Assembly (NCBI GenBank): GCA_052246725.1
Contig: JBQQCL010000016.1
From: Pseudalkalibacillus sp052246725
Lineage (GTDB): Bacteria > Bacillota > Bacilli > Bacillales > Fictibacillaceae
Reading direction: 5' to 3' (one strand)
DNA length: 64,000 bases
The position numbers and the translations under genes are program-made. Each line of letters opens with the position of its first letter. Within the stretch, counting starts at the first letter, position 1. This document shows, piece after piece, positions 43,899-52,356 of this stretch. The notes below the pieces were generated by a model that saw only the letters and a list, made by a program, of their open reading frames with translations, ran no database searches and had not been told where the DNA came from.

Positions 43899-44588
43899 AT
43901 GAAAAAAGTACTATTATTGTCCGCGGGGGCATTTTTTGTTTTGTTTCTTATCATGAATTCTGATAATGTATCAGCTAAGAGTTCCACAATTGAGGTGAAA
44001 ATTGATGAAATCTGGGAATGGCCTGTCGATGGTGTTTTGACAGACCATTTTGGTACCCGACAAGGGACTCATTTCGGCATAGATATAGCTGCTGACGAAG
44101 GAACAGACATACGAGTAGTGGAAGATGGGACAGTAGGAAGATCCTATTATTCAGATTCCTATGGAAATGTCATTTTCGTCAAACACTCGAATGGTTTGGA
44201 AACCGTTTATGCCCATATGAGTGAACGTTTTGTAGAAGAAGGTGAAAAGGTACAGAAGGGTTCTGTCATCGGTTTGATTGGCAATACTGGCAAATCGAGA
44301 GGGGATCATTTGCATTTTGAAGTGCATAAAGATGAATGGAATGTACATAAAACAAATGCAGTTGATCCACTTGCATTTCTTGGAGATCGCCAATTGGCTA
44401 TCAATGTTGATGCACCGCATCTCGATGATACAGAGAAACTCACGATTACCATCGCTGAGGGCGACACACTCTGGGCACTTTCACAAAAGTATGACATTTC
44501 GGTAATGGATTTGATGAAATGGAATAACCTTGATTCTGATTTGCTCGTCGTTGGACAAACATTAGTAATTAAGAAACAGATGACATAA
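43899..44588 (+). CDS. secreted M23 peptidase with LysM domain
   Basis: A 229-residue cell-wall hydrolase. It has a signal peptide (about residues 1-28), then a lysostaphin-type M23 domain with zinc ligands in THFGIDIA and DHLHFEVH. The C-terminal LysM repeat (about 183-228; ITIAEGDTLWALSQKYDI) binds peptidoglycan. ATG 43899 follows GTGGAGG; the earlier in-frame start lies in the promoter. It resembles spore and vegetative endopeptidases. Confidence 0.9.
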   Translation: MKKVLLLSAGAFFVLFLIMNSDNVSAKSSTIEVKIDEIWEWPVDGVLTDHFGTRQGTHFGIDIAADEGTDIRVVEDGTVGRSYYSDSYGNVIFVKHSNGLETVYAHMSERFVEEGEKVQKGSVIGLIGNTGKSRGDHLHFEVHKDEWNVHKTNAVDPLAFLGDRQLAINVDAPHLDDTEKLTITIAEGDTLWALSQKYDISVMDLMKWNNLDSDLLVVGQTLVIKKQMT

Positions 44589-44624
44589 TAATTGCAATAT
44601 ACTAGCGAGAGGGGAACGAAGAAA

Positions 44625-45437
44625 ATGAGGACAGATTATCATAACCATTTAGAAAAAGGGACATTGACTCTTGATTATCTCTCTAAATTCACTGAAAAAG
44701 CGAAAAAGGAAGGGATTGATCACTTCGGTATCTCGGAACATGCCTATCACTTTTATCAGACTGCTGATATTTTATCTAATCCCTGGGTTGATGAGAGACG
44801 TTATTATGACATGGAGGATTATGTAGATCTGTTCCATCAGGCATGGAACAAGGATATAGACGTGAAAATGTCGATAGAAATGGATTACACCCCTGGTAAA
44901 CACGAAGAAATGAAGCGATTTATCGATCAATACGATTTTGATTATGTCATCGGCTCGATTCACTGGATAGATGATTTCGGAATTGACCTCTCTGAGTATA
45001 AGGAAGAATGGGATCGAAGGGACGTATTCGATGTTTACCGGCGATACTTTGATCAGGTTGTCACTTTGGCTGAATCCAACATGTTTGATATCCTGGGACA
45101 TATCGATCTCGTGAAGATCTTCAATTATGTACCTGAGGACAATAATTTCCTCCTAGAACAATATGAACGTGCGACAGATGCATTGAAAGAGTCAAAGACT
45201 TGCATCGAGATCAGTACAGCCGGTCTGCGTAAACCAGTAAAACAAATGTATCCACATGAGGATCTATTGAAGATGTGTCAGCGAAAAGGAATCCCAATCG
45301 TGTTGTCTTCCGATGCCCATTACCCTGAACATGTCGGATTTGCCTACGATCGTGCCATCCAATTTGCAAAAGAAACAGGCTATACACATTTGATGACATT
45401 TGAAAAAGGAGAGCGAAAAGAAGTTCCGTTGAAGTAG
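44625..45437 (+). CDS. PHP-domain phosphatase, HisJ-like
   Basis: A 270-residue PHP-family phosphoesterase. Metal ligands are in DYHNHLEKGT, ISEHAYHF, the IEMDY glutamate, GSIHWID, GHIDLVK and SSDAHYPEH. Closest in type to histidinol-phosphatase of the PHP kind, though no his genes are nearby. ATG 44625 follows AGAGGGGAACGAAG. Substrate is not fixed by sequence. Confidence 0.85.
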   Translation: MRTDYHNHLEKGTLTLDYLSKFTEKAKKEGIDHFGISEHAYHFYQTADILSNPWVDERRYYDMEDYVDLFHQAWNKDIDVKMSIEMDYTPGKHEEMKRFIDQYDFDYVIGSIHWIDDFGIDLSEYKEEWDRRDVFDVYRRYFDQVVTLAESNMFDILGHIDLVKIFNYVPEDNNFLLEQYERATDALKESKTCIEISTAGLRKPVKQMYPHEDLLKMCQRKGIPIVLSSDAHYPEHVGFAYDRAIQFAKETGYTHLMTFEKGERKEVPLK

Positions 45438-45448
45438 GAGCTCTTACG

Positions 45449-45595
45449 TGATTGTAGTTGTTTCGGTGTTGAGTTGGCGAGATATTGTTTCGTCGGCGTT
45501 GTTCTGTAGCGGTAGGAAAAATTTTCCTGATTGTAGATGCAATTCGGCTGTAAGCAGCACGATTTCCTCCGTTACAAGCCTAATTTGATCATAGA
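45449..45595. repeat. degenerate tandem array, seven units of 21 bp
   Basis: Unit starts at 45449, 45470, 45491, 45512, 45533, 45554 and 45575. The last four align well (GTAGGAAAAATTTTCCT, GTAGATGCAATTCGG, GCAGCACGATTTCC, CAAGCCTAATTTGATC), the first three only loosely. It fills the gap between the PHP phosphatase and the shared terminator. Confidence 0.55.
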
Positions 45596-45598
45596 TAA

Positions 45599-45638
45599 AG
45601 GGGTTGGCTCTATGTAAGAGTCGACCCCATTTATTTTT
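45599..45638. terminator. terminator between the PHP gene and serA
   Basis: Stem GGGGTTGGCTC/GAGTCGACCCC, with a T-rich tail on the plus strand (ATTTATTTTT). It can serve both convergent genes, less well on the minus strand. Confidence 0.75.
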
Positions 45639-47220
45639 ACTCCAACGACATCGCCAGGAGAGTGGTGATGCCAGTATTTTCTTCCAGATCTTTTATCGTT
45701 TCGTTGTTGAGTGGTTCATCAAAAGTCAGTACCATGGCTGCGCCGCCACTGACTTCTTTACGCCCAACCTGCATCGTAGCGATATTCATCTGATGTCTTC
45801 CAAGTACTTCTCCAACTTTACCGATCACCCCAGGCTGGTCATTATGTGTGATGAACAAGAGATGTCCTTTCGGAGTGAAATCGATATCGAATCCATTCAA
45901 ATTGACAACTCTTCCACCAAGGCCAGGCAGCAAGGTCCCTTGAATGGATACCATCTGATTTTCACCTACAACTTTCACATCGATCAGGCTGGAATAGCCG
46001 AAGGTTTCTGAAGCTTTCGTTTCTCCGTAAGTGATTCCCCTTTGTTTAGCAATCAGATTGGCATTGATAATATTGACAGGTTGATCGACTCTTGAATTGA
46101 GGAAACCTGACAGCACGCTTCTTGTGATTGACAAGGTTTCATGATCTGTAAGTTCACCTGAATAGGTTAATTGGACTTCTTTAATCGGGGTTTTAATGCA
46201 TTGTGACAAAAATGTTCCTAGACGATTTCCCAATTCGATGAATGGGTGGATGAAATCATGGACATCACGGGAAACGGCAGGATAATTCAATGCATTCCGG
46301 GCTGGATTTCCCTGTAATACGTTACATACATCCTCGCTGACTTGTTGGGCAACGTTGAATTGTGCTTCTGTGGTTGAAGCAGCAATATGAGGGGTTGCCA
46401 CTACATTTGGATGTAAAAGCAAGGATTCATTGGCACATGGCTCTTCTGAAAAAACATCGAGTGCCGCTCCAGCAATGTGCCCTTCTTCTAATCCTTTAAC
46501 GAGAGCTTCCTCATCAATGATTCCGCCACGTGCACAATTAAGGATATACACCCCTTTTTTCATTGTTTTAATCGATTCTTCATTGATAAGGTTTTTCGTA
46601 TCTTTATTTAAAGGAGTATGGACAGTGATAATGTCAGCATTCTCAAGCAGCTGATCCAATGTAACGAGCTCGACTTGGAGCTTCTTAGCCCGCTCTTTTG
46701 TTAAGAAAGGATCGAATACATTTATATCCATACCGAAGGAAAGTGCTCTTTTAGCGAGTTCCGAACCGATTTTTCCCATACCGATGATACCGAGGGTTTT
46801 TCCATGGACTTCATGACCTGTAAAAGCAGAACGCTTCCATTCAAGATTTCGTAATGATCGGTTCGCCTGGGGGATGTTACGCATTAAAGATAGCATCATC
46901 GCAAAGGTATGTTCAGCAGTCGAGATCGTGTTGCCATTTGGTGCGTTTACGACGACGATCCCTTGTTCTGTCGCTGCGTCTAAGTCGATGTTGTCAATAC
47001 CGACTCCAGCTCGTGCGATGATTTTGAGGTTTGACATTTCGTTGATGAGTTCCCGTGTGATTTTTGTAGCACTTCGCACAAGTATCGCGTCAATTTCCTT
47101 TCTCGAGGTTACTTCATCGATGTTCTTTTCAATAAGATTCATACCTGGCGTATTTACAAGCGGTTCCAACCCCGCTTTGCTAATTGGATCACTTATTACG
47201 ATTTGAAACAAATTCTTCAC
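45637..47220 (-). CDS. serA: D-3-phosphoglycerate dehydrogenase
   Basis: A 527-residue long-form SerA, which makes 3-phosphohydroxypyruvate, the first step to serine. The Rossmann domain has GIIGMGKIGSELAKRA and catalytic His in ATPHIAAST. An intervening domain and a C-terminal ACT domain (LLFITHNDQPGVIGKVGEVL) follow. GTG 47220 is the only sensible start; its ribosome-binding site (GAAGATGGG) is weak. Confidence 0.94.
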   Translation of the reverse strand: MKNLFQIVISDPISKAGLEPLVNTPGMNLIEKNIDEVTSRKEIDAILVRSATKITRELINEMSNLKIIARAGVGIDNIDLDAATEQGIVVVNAPNGNTISTAEHTFAMMLSLMRNIPQANRSLRNLEWKRSAFTGHEVHGKTLGIIGMGKIGSELAKRALSFGMDINVFDPFLTKERAKKLQVELVTLDQLLENADIITVHTPLNKDTKNLINEESIKTMKKGVYILNCARGGIIDEEALVKGLEEGHIAGAALDVFSEEPCANESLLLHPNVVATPHIAASTTEAQFNVAQQVSEDVCNVLQGNPARNALNYPAVSRDVHDFIHPFIELGNRLGTFLSQCIKTPIKEVQLTYSGELTDHETLSITRSVLSGFLNSRVDQPVNIINANLIAKQRGITYGETKASETFGYSSLIDVKVVGENQMVSIQGTLLPGLGGRVVNLNGFDIDFTPKGHLLFITHNDQPGVIGKVGEVLGRHQMNIATMQVGRKEVSGGAAMVLTFDEPLNNETIKDLEENTGITTLLAMSLE

Positions 47221-47244
47221 CCCATCTTCTATTATTAATTTCTG

Positions 47245-47273
47245 ATTGTCCTATGGTTCACAATGTATGTCAA
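47245..47273 (-). promoter_or_regulatory. sigma-A promoter of serA
   Basis: On the minus strand TTGACA (47273-47268) and GACAAT (47250-47245) with a 17-bp spacer, giving a leader of about 20 nt. There is therefore no room for a riboswitch before serA. Confidence 0.6.
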
Positions 47274-47409
47274 CTGAAAATTTGTACAATTATAAAGTCT
47301 AGTAAATGGGTTAATGCGAGGGATAGGAGTTGGTTGCGCTTACATTGACATTTAAAAGTCATCTGTGAATTCGAGTTTCCTCATGGTGAAGGGTATTCTC
47401 AGAAGACAT

Positions 47410-47440
47410 AAAAAAGACCCGTGGTATAACTAACGGGTTG
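47410..47440 (-). terminator. minus-strand terminator downstream of the MFS gene
   Basis: Minus-strand stem ACCCGT/ACGGGT with a 10-nt loop followed by CTTTTTT. It is 430 nt past the MFS stop, and no gene is seen in between. Confidence 0.6.
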
Positions 47441-47873
47441 TGTTTTGGAGTACACATAGTACAATTCACACATGAAATCACATGCGTTTTTCTTGGAGTT
47501 ATAAGGATTTAATTGAAAAAAGACCTCTAACTTCACACACCAATTCAAATTGGATAAGAAATAATTTATGTAGGGTGTGTGATTCCTCTGCGATTTGCTC
47601 TGTGATTTTAGGTAAGAATAACAAGGGAAGCTAGAAAAATATGTTAAAATATTGATATGGAACAATGATGACTGTTATTCAAGAAAAGGGGCAGTTATAA
47701 GGAATAAGAGGTCCCTATATTTAATCCACATAAGGTCCATTTAACGGAATAACTGCTTGTGAAAATAACAGAGGGTTGATTTTAAGTTACAGTTTCCCAT
47801 TTTGACACTGAGAAATTGGGATTTTATTGTGAGCATCCTTACATTAAATCTACATTTCCTAATGCTGCTATTT
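47441..47873. other. AT-rich non-coding stretch at the island edge
   Basis: No supported gene. TCACACACC (about 47534) and GGTGTGTGA (about 47574) form a long-loop inverted repeat. The segment 47706-47790 (AATAAGAGGTCCC, ATAAGGTCC, TTAACGGAATAACTG, TTGTGAAAATAAC) resembles pieces of R3 but is strongly decayed. The stretch marks the change from the conserved serA side to the AT-rich accessory genes. Confidence 0.4.
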
Positions 47874-49127
47874 TTAATCAGTGTCAGAAGTTTGTAACTG
47901 ATGGTTCTCAGAATAATACTCTGCTTTCGAGGGTTGTGTATTAAAGATAAATAATATAATCGTTACTGTAATCATAATTATGCTTCCTAATACAACGACG
48001 AAGCGAATAGATATCAATTCGGCCATAATTCCAAAAATTATAGTACCAATAATGATGAAAAAAGCTTCGATGAAACCATAAACACTACCAACCCGTCCCA
48101 TTACGCTGACAGGAACATTATTTTGATAAAATGTGTAAAATCCTGTGTTCATAAAAGCCATCGAAAATGATAAGATAAAAAAACCAATTGCTGCGGATAA
48201 AAAATTACCTGAAAAGGCATAGATCATATAACCGATTGAAATCATTAAGGATCCAAGACCAATCAGCCAGGAAGTAGCTATCTTTTTAACAATTATTATA
48301 TTTACTAAGGAGCCGACAATTATTCCAACACCCGCAATACTCACCAGGAATCCATAATTTCTCTCTGATAATGAAAGCACTTCTGTAGAAAATGCTGCTT
48401 CCAGTGAATCTATAGCAGTTGCTAAAACCATCACCGCACTGAATAGTAAGTAAATGACCATAATGTACACGTGTTTACGACTAAAATCAACAACTAATTG
48501 CCAATCAACTTTCAATACCTTCAAGCTTATTTTTTCATCTTTCGTTTCAATAAAATCATCTTTTTCAATATTGGGCATGAATAATGTGATTAGTGATGAT
48601 ACAAATACAGCTATTGCATTAATGTATATCGCAAAATTGGGGGTGCCAATCATAAACATCATTCCTGCAATAGCAGGCCCGATAACAAATGCTCCAGAAT
48701 CAATTAAGCTTCGGAGAGAATTAAATCGTTTTCTTTGATGATGGGGAACTAACTTCGTGATATAAGTCATTGACGTAGGCTCATACATGGAACTAGCTAT
48801 ACTTATTAAGAACACAATACCGTATATTGCCCAAAGTGACGATAGTGAAGGCAGTAAGGCAATAAACACTGCTTGGAATATAGCAAGCCACACCATAAGA
48901 TGCTTTTTATTTAATCGGTCAATTAGACTACCTGACCAAAAGTTAGTAAACAATGTGGATGAAGCTCGAAGTATATATAGACCCGAGACAGCAATTACGC
49001 CCATCATATCAAGAACGATTAAATTTAATGCTATAAAATACACCCATTCCCCTATACTCGAAAAACCAATAATGGACAATAAAATGGAAGGGTATTTCCA
49101 CGACCTTATAAACTTTTTTATACGCAT
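47874..49127 (-). CDS. MFS exporter (MefA/DHA3-like)
   Basis: A 417-residue protein with about 12 membrane segments. The inter-helix signature GSLIDRLNKKHLMVW and the weak similarity in layout to macrolide-efflux-type (DHA3) carriers suggest drug or metabolite export. GTG 49139 overlaps the AAAGGAG site, so ATG 49127 is preferred. The only visible control is the T-box at 49160-49440. Substrate unknown; composition is AT-richer than the flanking core genes. Confidence 0.85.
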   Translation of the reverse strand: MRIKKFIRSWKYPSILLSIIGFSSIGEWVYFIALNLIVLDMMGVIAVSGLYILRASSTLFTNFWSGSLIDRLNKKHLMVWLAIFQAVFIALLPSLSSLWAIYGIVFLISIASSMYEPTSMTYITKLVPHHQRKRFNSLRSLIDSGAFVIGPAIAGMMFMIGTPNFAIYINAIAVFVSSLITLFMPNIEKDDFIETKDEKISLKVLKVDWQLVVDFSRKHVYIMVIYLLFSAVMVLATAIDSLEAAFSTEVLSLSERNYGFLVSIAGVGIIVGSLVNIIIVKKIATSWLIGLGSLMISIGYMIYAFSGNFLSAAIGFFILSFSMAFMNTGFYTFYQNNVPVSVMGRVGSVYGFIEAFFIIIGTIIFGIMAELISIRFVVVLGSIIMITVTIILFIFNTQPSKAEYYSENHQLQTSDTD

Positions 49128-49159
49128 TTTTATTTCCACTCCTTTGTGAATCTAAACTT

Positions 49160-49440
49160 GGACAATAAAAAAACTCACCCCCAAGACCTTTGTCTTGAGG
49201 ACGAGTTATTGCGCGCCGTGGTGCCACCCCAGTTTGGTAATATGTCACCATATTACCCTCATTAGGTACGGTATGAAGCTCATACATATACCCTAGCTCT
49301 ATAACAGGAGCTCCTGTCACACTATCACCTACATGGATCCAATGTGCTGCTCTGAGGCTTGCTTCCAACCATTAATTCTTACTCCTTTTCACCAACTGGA
49401 GCTCTCTTTGAAGAATAGCCGATTATACTCTTCTCTTCAT
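49160..49440 (-). promoter_or_regulatory. T-box leader of the MFS gene
   Basis: Read on the minus strand, stem I has AGUA, AGAGAG, GGUGAAAA and GAA. A perfect hairpin GGTAATAT/ATATTACC follows, then the T-box GGGGTGGCACCACG (49230-49217). A terminator with stem ACTCGTCCTCAAGAC/GTCTTGGGGGTGAGT and seven T lies at 49207-49167. Aligned on the S-turn (AGUA, 6 bp, GAA, then codon), the specifier reads GCA (Ala). The T-box base C (UGGC) would instead suit a tRNA with G73. The amino acid is left open. Confidence 0.9.
49167..49207 (-). terminator. T-box terminator
   Basis: Long stem (about 15 bp, loop AAAG) with seven T, between the T-box and the MFS start; formed when tRNA is charged. Confidence 0.88.
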
Positions 49441-49589
49441 AGCATTTATTTGAATATAGCCTTTTAATGTTAGGTAATCATACCAAATCCTTAAGTGGAA
49501 AGTAAAGAACTTTTTAATAACTATTGGAAATGGACTTAACCCGAACGGATCTGCCCATTCAGAAACATCGATTGGACTATGCCGCAAAC

Positions 49590-49637
49590 GGGCGCAATTC
49601 TAGAATTGTGGAGTGCGTCCATTATTCCGTTATAGGC
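49590..49637 (+). repeat. R5 repeat copy 1, left of the ABC-F cassette
   Basis: GGGCGCAATTCTAGAATTGTG...GCGTCCATTATTCCGTTATAGG. A similar 49-bp stretch is at 52357-52405 in the same orientation. The rest of 49441-49868 shows no gene. Confidence 0.6.
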
Positions 49638-49868
49638 GGCGAGAGTTGAAGATCTATAGGCGATCTCCAGTTTTCTCTCTTTCAAGAACTGGACAGTTTT
49701 CTGGAATAAGCGCTTCCTAAAATTCAATCCACTAAATAGGCTGGATTGACAAAGAACACTAAAAGGAAATTTAGATATTTATATTAAATTTTCATAATGA
49801 AGATTGTGAAGAAATGTACTTAATATAAGAGGTCAGGTTAGTTAAATGAAGATATGGTTAATTTTAGG

Positions 49869-49897
49869 TTGATATTTATACGAATCCATCATATAAT
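49869..49897 (+). promoter_or_regulatory. sigma-A promoter of the ABC-F gene
   Basis: TTGATA (49869-49874) and TATAAT (49892-49897) with a 17-bp spacer. Start of transcription is expected near 49904, leaving a leader of about 234 nt. Confidence 0.85.
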
Positions 49898-49936
49898 TAA
49901 TTTTAACTTTGGATGAAAGGTAAGGTGCCGTATAAA

Positions 49937-49948
49937 ATGAAGCAGTAA
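49937..49948 (+). CDS. three-codon upstream ORF (MKQ) in the ABC-F leader
   Basis: ATG AAG CAG TAA, with AAGGTAAGGTG ending 9 nt upstream. Its stop codon is the first triplet of RNA segment 1 (49946-49953) of the attenuator, so a ribosome held here would cover that segment. Very short leader ORFs precede other ABC-F resistance genes. Confidence 0.55.
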   Translation: MKQ

Positions 49949-50137
49949 TCCTAATTTTTAGATAATAATTTGAAAAACCAAATTTTATCTAGATAGGATT
50001 AGTCTGTTCATTTTTAGGTGCTTTTTTATAATAGATGATTCACACCCTTATGTAATAGATTTCAAATTGAAGGGATGTGTTTATTTCTGTTTCCTAAAAA
50101 TAACTAATCCTCTCTAGAATACTAGGGAGGTTTTTTT
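49946..50137 (+). promoter_or_regulatory. transcription/translation attenuator of the ABC-F gene
   Basis: Segment 1 TAATCCTA (49946-49953) pairs with segment 2 TAGGATTA (49994-50001), extended by TAGATAA/TTATCTA. Segment 2 can instead pair over 9 perfect bp (AGGATTAGT, 49995-50003) with segment 3 ACTAATCCT (50103-50111). Segment 3 overlaps the left arm of the terminator CCTCTCTAG/CTAGGGAGG (50109-50130), followed by seven T that end at the ATG. GGGAGG of the terminator is the ribosome-binding site. A further hairpin (CACACCCTT/AAGGGATGTG) lies at about 50041-50079. Confidence 0.8.
50109..50137 (+). terminator. attenuator terminator of the ABC-F gene
   Basis: Nine-bp stem with one G-T pair, tetraloop AATA and seven T directly before the start codon. 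Confidence 0.85.
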
Positions 50138-51631
50138 ATGCTATTGTTAGCAGCGAATAAAATTGAAAAAAGTTATGGTGACCGACTAATTATTAAGAGT
50201 GATCATCTAAAAATATATTACGGAGAGCGTATTGGAATCGTTGGAAAGAATGGTGAAGGAAAATCAACTTTATTAAAAATGATAGTTAATGAACTGGAAC
50301 CTGATCAAGGAACTGTCCAATTGTTTTGTCAAATTGCATATATTCCACAGCTTGAAACTCCAGAAAAAAATGGGATTTCTAGTGAAATGGAAAGTAATTG
50401 GAAAGTCCCTAAGGTAGGATGTTATTCGTTAAGTGGTGGAGAAGAGACGAGAAAGAAAATAGCAGCTGCAATTTCTTCTAATGCTCAATTACTCATTGCT
50501 GATGAACCAACCAGTCATTTGGATGGTCAAGGTGTAGAAAAATTCGAAAAAGATATGAAAGATTTTAATGGAGCTGTTGTAATCATTTCTCATAATCGGG
50601 AGCTATTAAATCAGATTTGTACGTCGATTTGGGAAATAGACAGTGGGAATATTCACTGTTTTAACGGAAACTATCATGATTATGTTGAGCAAAAGAAACA
50701 TTTGAAAAATAGGCAATGGTTTGAGTACGAAAACTATACTAAAGAAAAACAACGTTTAGAACAGGCTGCTACTGAAAAAGGCAAAAAATCCAAATCATTA
50801 AAAAAAGCACCAAGTAGAATGGGAAATTCAGAAGCGAGACTTCATAAAAGAAAAGTAGGTCAAAAGAAAGCAAAATTAGATAAAGGGGTTAAGGCTATTC
50901 AATCTAGAATTGACCAACTTGAGATAAAGAAAAAACCGAAAAGTGAAGAGACTATCGCGTTTGATATGAATCACTTTAAGAAAATTCACAGTAAAACAGC
51001 CATTTCATTTCAACAGGTAAGTGCTAAATTGGGAGACAAAATGTTATTTCGTGAATTAAACGGTTCAATTATACCTGGTTCAAAAGTTGGTGTAATAGGA
51101 AACAATGGAGTAGGAAAATCAACATTATTAAACTTGATTGTAAGTGGGCATGAGGGGGTTTCTATCGCCAAAACAGCTGAATTAGGTTTTTTTCACCAAC
51201 AGTTAGAGAATCTAGATGAAAACAAGTCGATATTAGAAAATGTCAAAGAATCGAGTCTTCACACTGAACAATTTATTCGAACAGTTTTATCAAGATTACA
51301 ATTCAAACGAGAATTTGTTCATAAAAAAGTTAAAATGTTAAGTGGAGGAGAAAGATTTAAAACAGCATTAGCAAAAGTATTCCTAGGAAATTACAATGTT
51401 TTATTACTCGATGAACCAACAAATTATTTAGACCTCTCCACAAAAGAAGCTCTGCAAATGGTGATAAAAGATTTTCCTGGGACAATTATTTTTGTTAGTC
51501 ACGACCGATATTTTGTTAGAGAAATGGCATCTCATATCATTTCTATTGAAAACAGCAAAGCTATTTTAAGAGATATTAATCACTCGGTTGAAACTAACGG
51601 TCTGTCCACAATCTGGCGCGTAATCGAATAA
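50138..51631 (+). CDS. ABC-F ribosomal protection protein (Vga/VmlR-like)
   Basis: A 497-residue soluble protein with two ABC domains and no membrane segments. First Walker A GKNGEGKST, signature LSGGEE, Walker B LLIADEPTSHLD; second GNNGVGKST, LSGGERF, VLLLDEPTNYLD. The first domain is short between Walker A and signature, and a long basic linker (about 190-285) joins the domains, as in antibiotic-resistance ABC-F proteins that expel drugs from the ribosome. The attenuator leader fits drug induction. Codon use is clearly AT-rich, suggesting transfer. Drug specificity unknown. Confidence 0.88.
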   Translation: MLLLAANKIEKSYGDRLIIKSDHLKIYYGERIGIVGKNGEGKSTLLKMIVNELEPDQGTVQLFCQIAYIPQLETPEKNGISSEMESNWKVPKVGCYSLSGGEETRKKIAAAISSNAQLLIADEPTSHLDGQGVEKFEKDMKDFNGAVVIISHNRELLNQICTSIWEIDSGNIHCFNGNYHDYVEQKKHLKNRQWFEYENYTKEKQRLEQAATEKGKKSKSLKKAPSRMGNSEARLHKRKVGQKKAKLDKGVKAIQSRIDQLEIKKKPKSEETIAFDMNHFKKIHSKTAISFQQVSAKLGDKMLFRELNGSIIPGSKVGVIGNNGVGKSTLLNLIVSGHEGVSIAKTAELGFFHQQLENLDENKSILENVKESSLHTEQFIRTVLSRLQFKREFVHKKVKMLSGGERFKTALAKVFLGNYNVLLLDEPTNYLDLSTKEALQMVIKDFPGTIIFVSHDRYFVREMASHIISIENSKAILRDINHSVETNGLSTIWRVIE

Positions 51632-51698
51632 GTGAGTCCTTCTGAATAGGGCATTTTGTTGAAAGATTTCGAAAAAGATGGAAGGTGGGATTACACTC

Positions 51699-52244
51699 AT
51701 GATAACAGGAACGAAAGTCGAACTACGACCTGTGTCGCTAGAAGATTTTAAAAGAACTTACGAATGGATCAACGATGAGGAAACTTCAAAATGGGGTGTG
51801 GGATCTGGCTTATTTCGTCATAGTCACATTCCACTAGAAAAGCTCGAAGATGATTATGAAAATATAAAAAAGATCGATAAACGTGAAGCAGGGGTATTTT
51901 CCATTTATACTCGCGGGGAAAATCCCGAGCATATTGGTTCTATTAATTACAGTGAACTAGACATTGTCTCTCGGCGTTGTACGGTAGGTATAGGAATTGG
52001 GAAAGACTACTGGGGCAGTGGCTATGGATCGGATGCTATGAAAGCGCTTATCCACTATTTGTTTCAAACGATGAATTTGAACCGTATACAACTCTATACT
52101 TGGAGCGGAAATGTACGTGCTATTCGCTCCTATGAAAAAAACGGTTTTGTTGTTGAAGGGCGAATGCGTAACGATGAATATATAGACGGAAAGTATTATG
52201 ATACCGTTGTGATGGGATTATTAAAAGAAGAATATCAATCTTAA
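51699..52244 (+). CDS. GNAT acetyltransferase (RimJ/RimL type)
   Basis: A 181-residue acetyltransferase starting MITGTKVELRPVSLEDF. Acetyl-CoA motif GIGKDYWGSGYGSDAM and the C-terminal YEKNGFVVEGRMRNDEYIDG are typical of the RimJ/RimL and SpeG group. It follows the ABC-F gene by 67 nt with no terminator, so may share its mRNA. ATG 51699 after GGAAGGTGGG is preferred to 51678. Substrate may be an N-terminus, a polyamine or a drug. Confidence 0.85.
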   Translation: MITGTKVELRPVSLEDFKRTYEWINDEETSKWGVGSGLFRHSHIPLEKLEDDYENIKKIDKREAGVFSIYTRGENPEHIGSINYSELDIVSRRCTVGIGIGKDYWGSGYGSDAMKALIHYLFQTMNLNRIQLYTWSGNVRAIRSYEKNGFVVEGRMRNDEYIDGKYYDTVVMGLLKEEYQS

Positions 52245-52356
52245 TATGGTCAACGGTTCCTGTATCCAAAGGGCCGTGAGGAAATTCCCAATAAATTGAT
52301 TTCGAACTGTGGACCAGAAAAACAAGAATCGTTGTCATACCCCTTATTCCGTTGAA

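Noticed and set aside
47221..47400. Riboswitch or T-box in front of serA
   Set aside because: A promoter at 47245-47273 leaves only about 20 nt of leader, and no conserved box is present.
47399..47665. 88-codon minus-strand frame
   Set aside because: It contains the minus-strand terminator at its end, has no SD, and its composition is that of AT-rich non-coding DNA.
49009..49368. 119-codon minus-strand frame upstream of the MFS gene
   Set aside because: It runs through the T-box, its terminator and the SD of the MFS gene; the RNA structure explains the sequence better.
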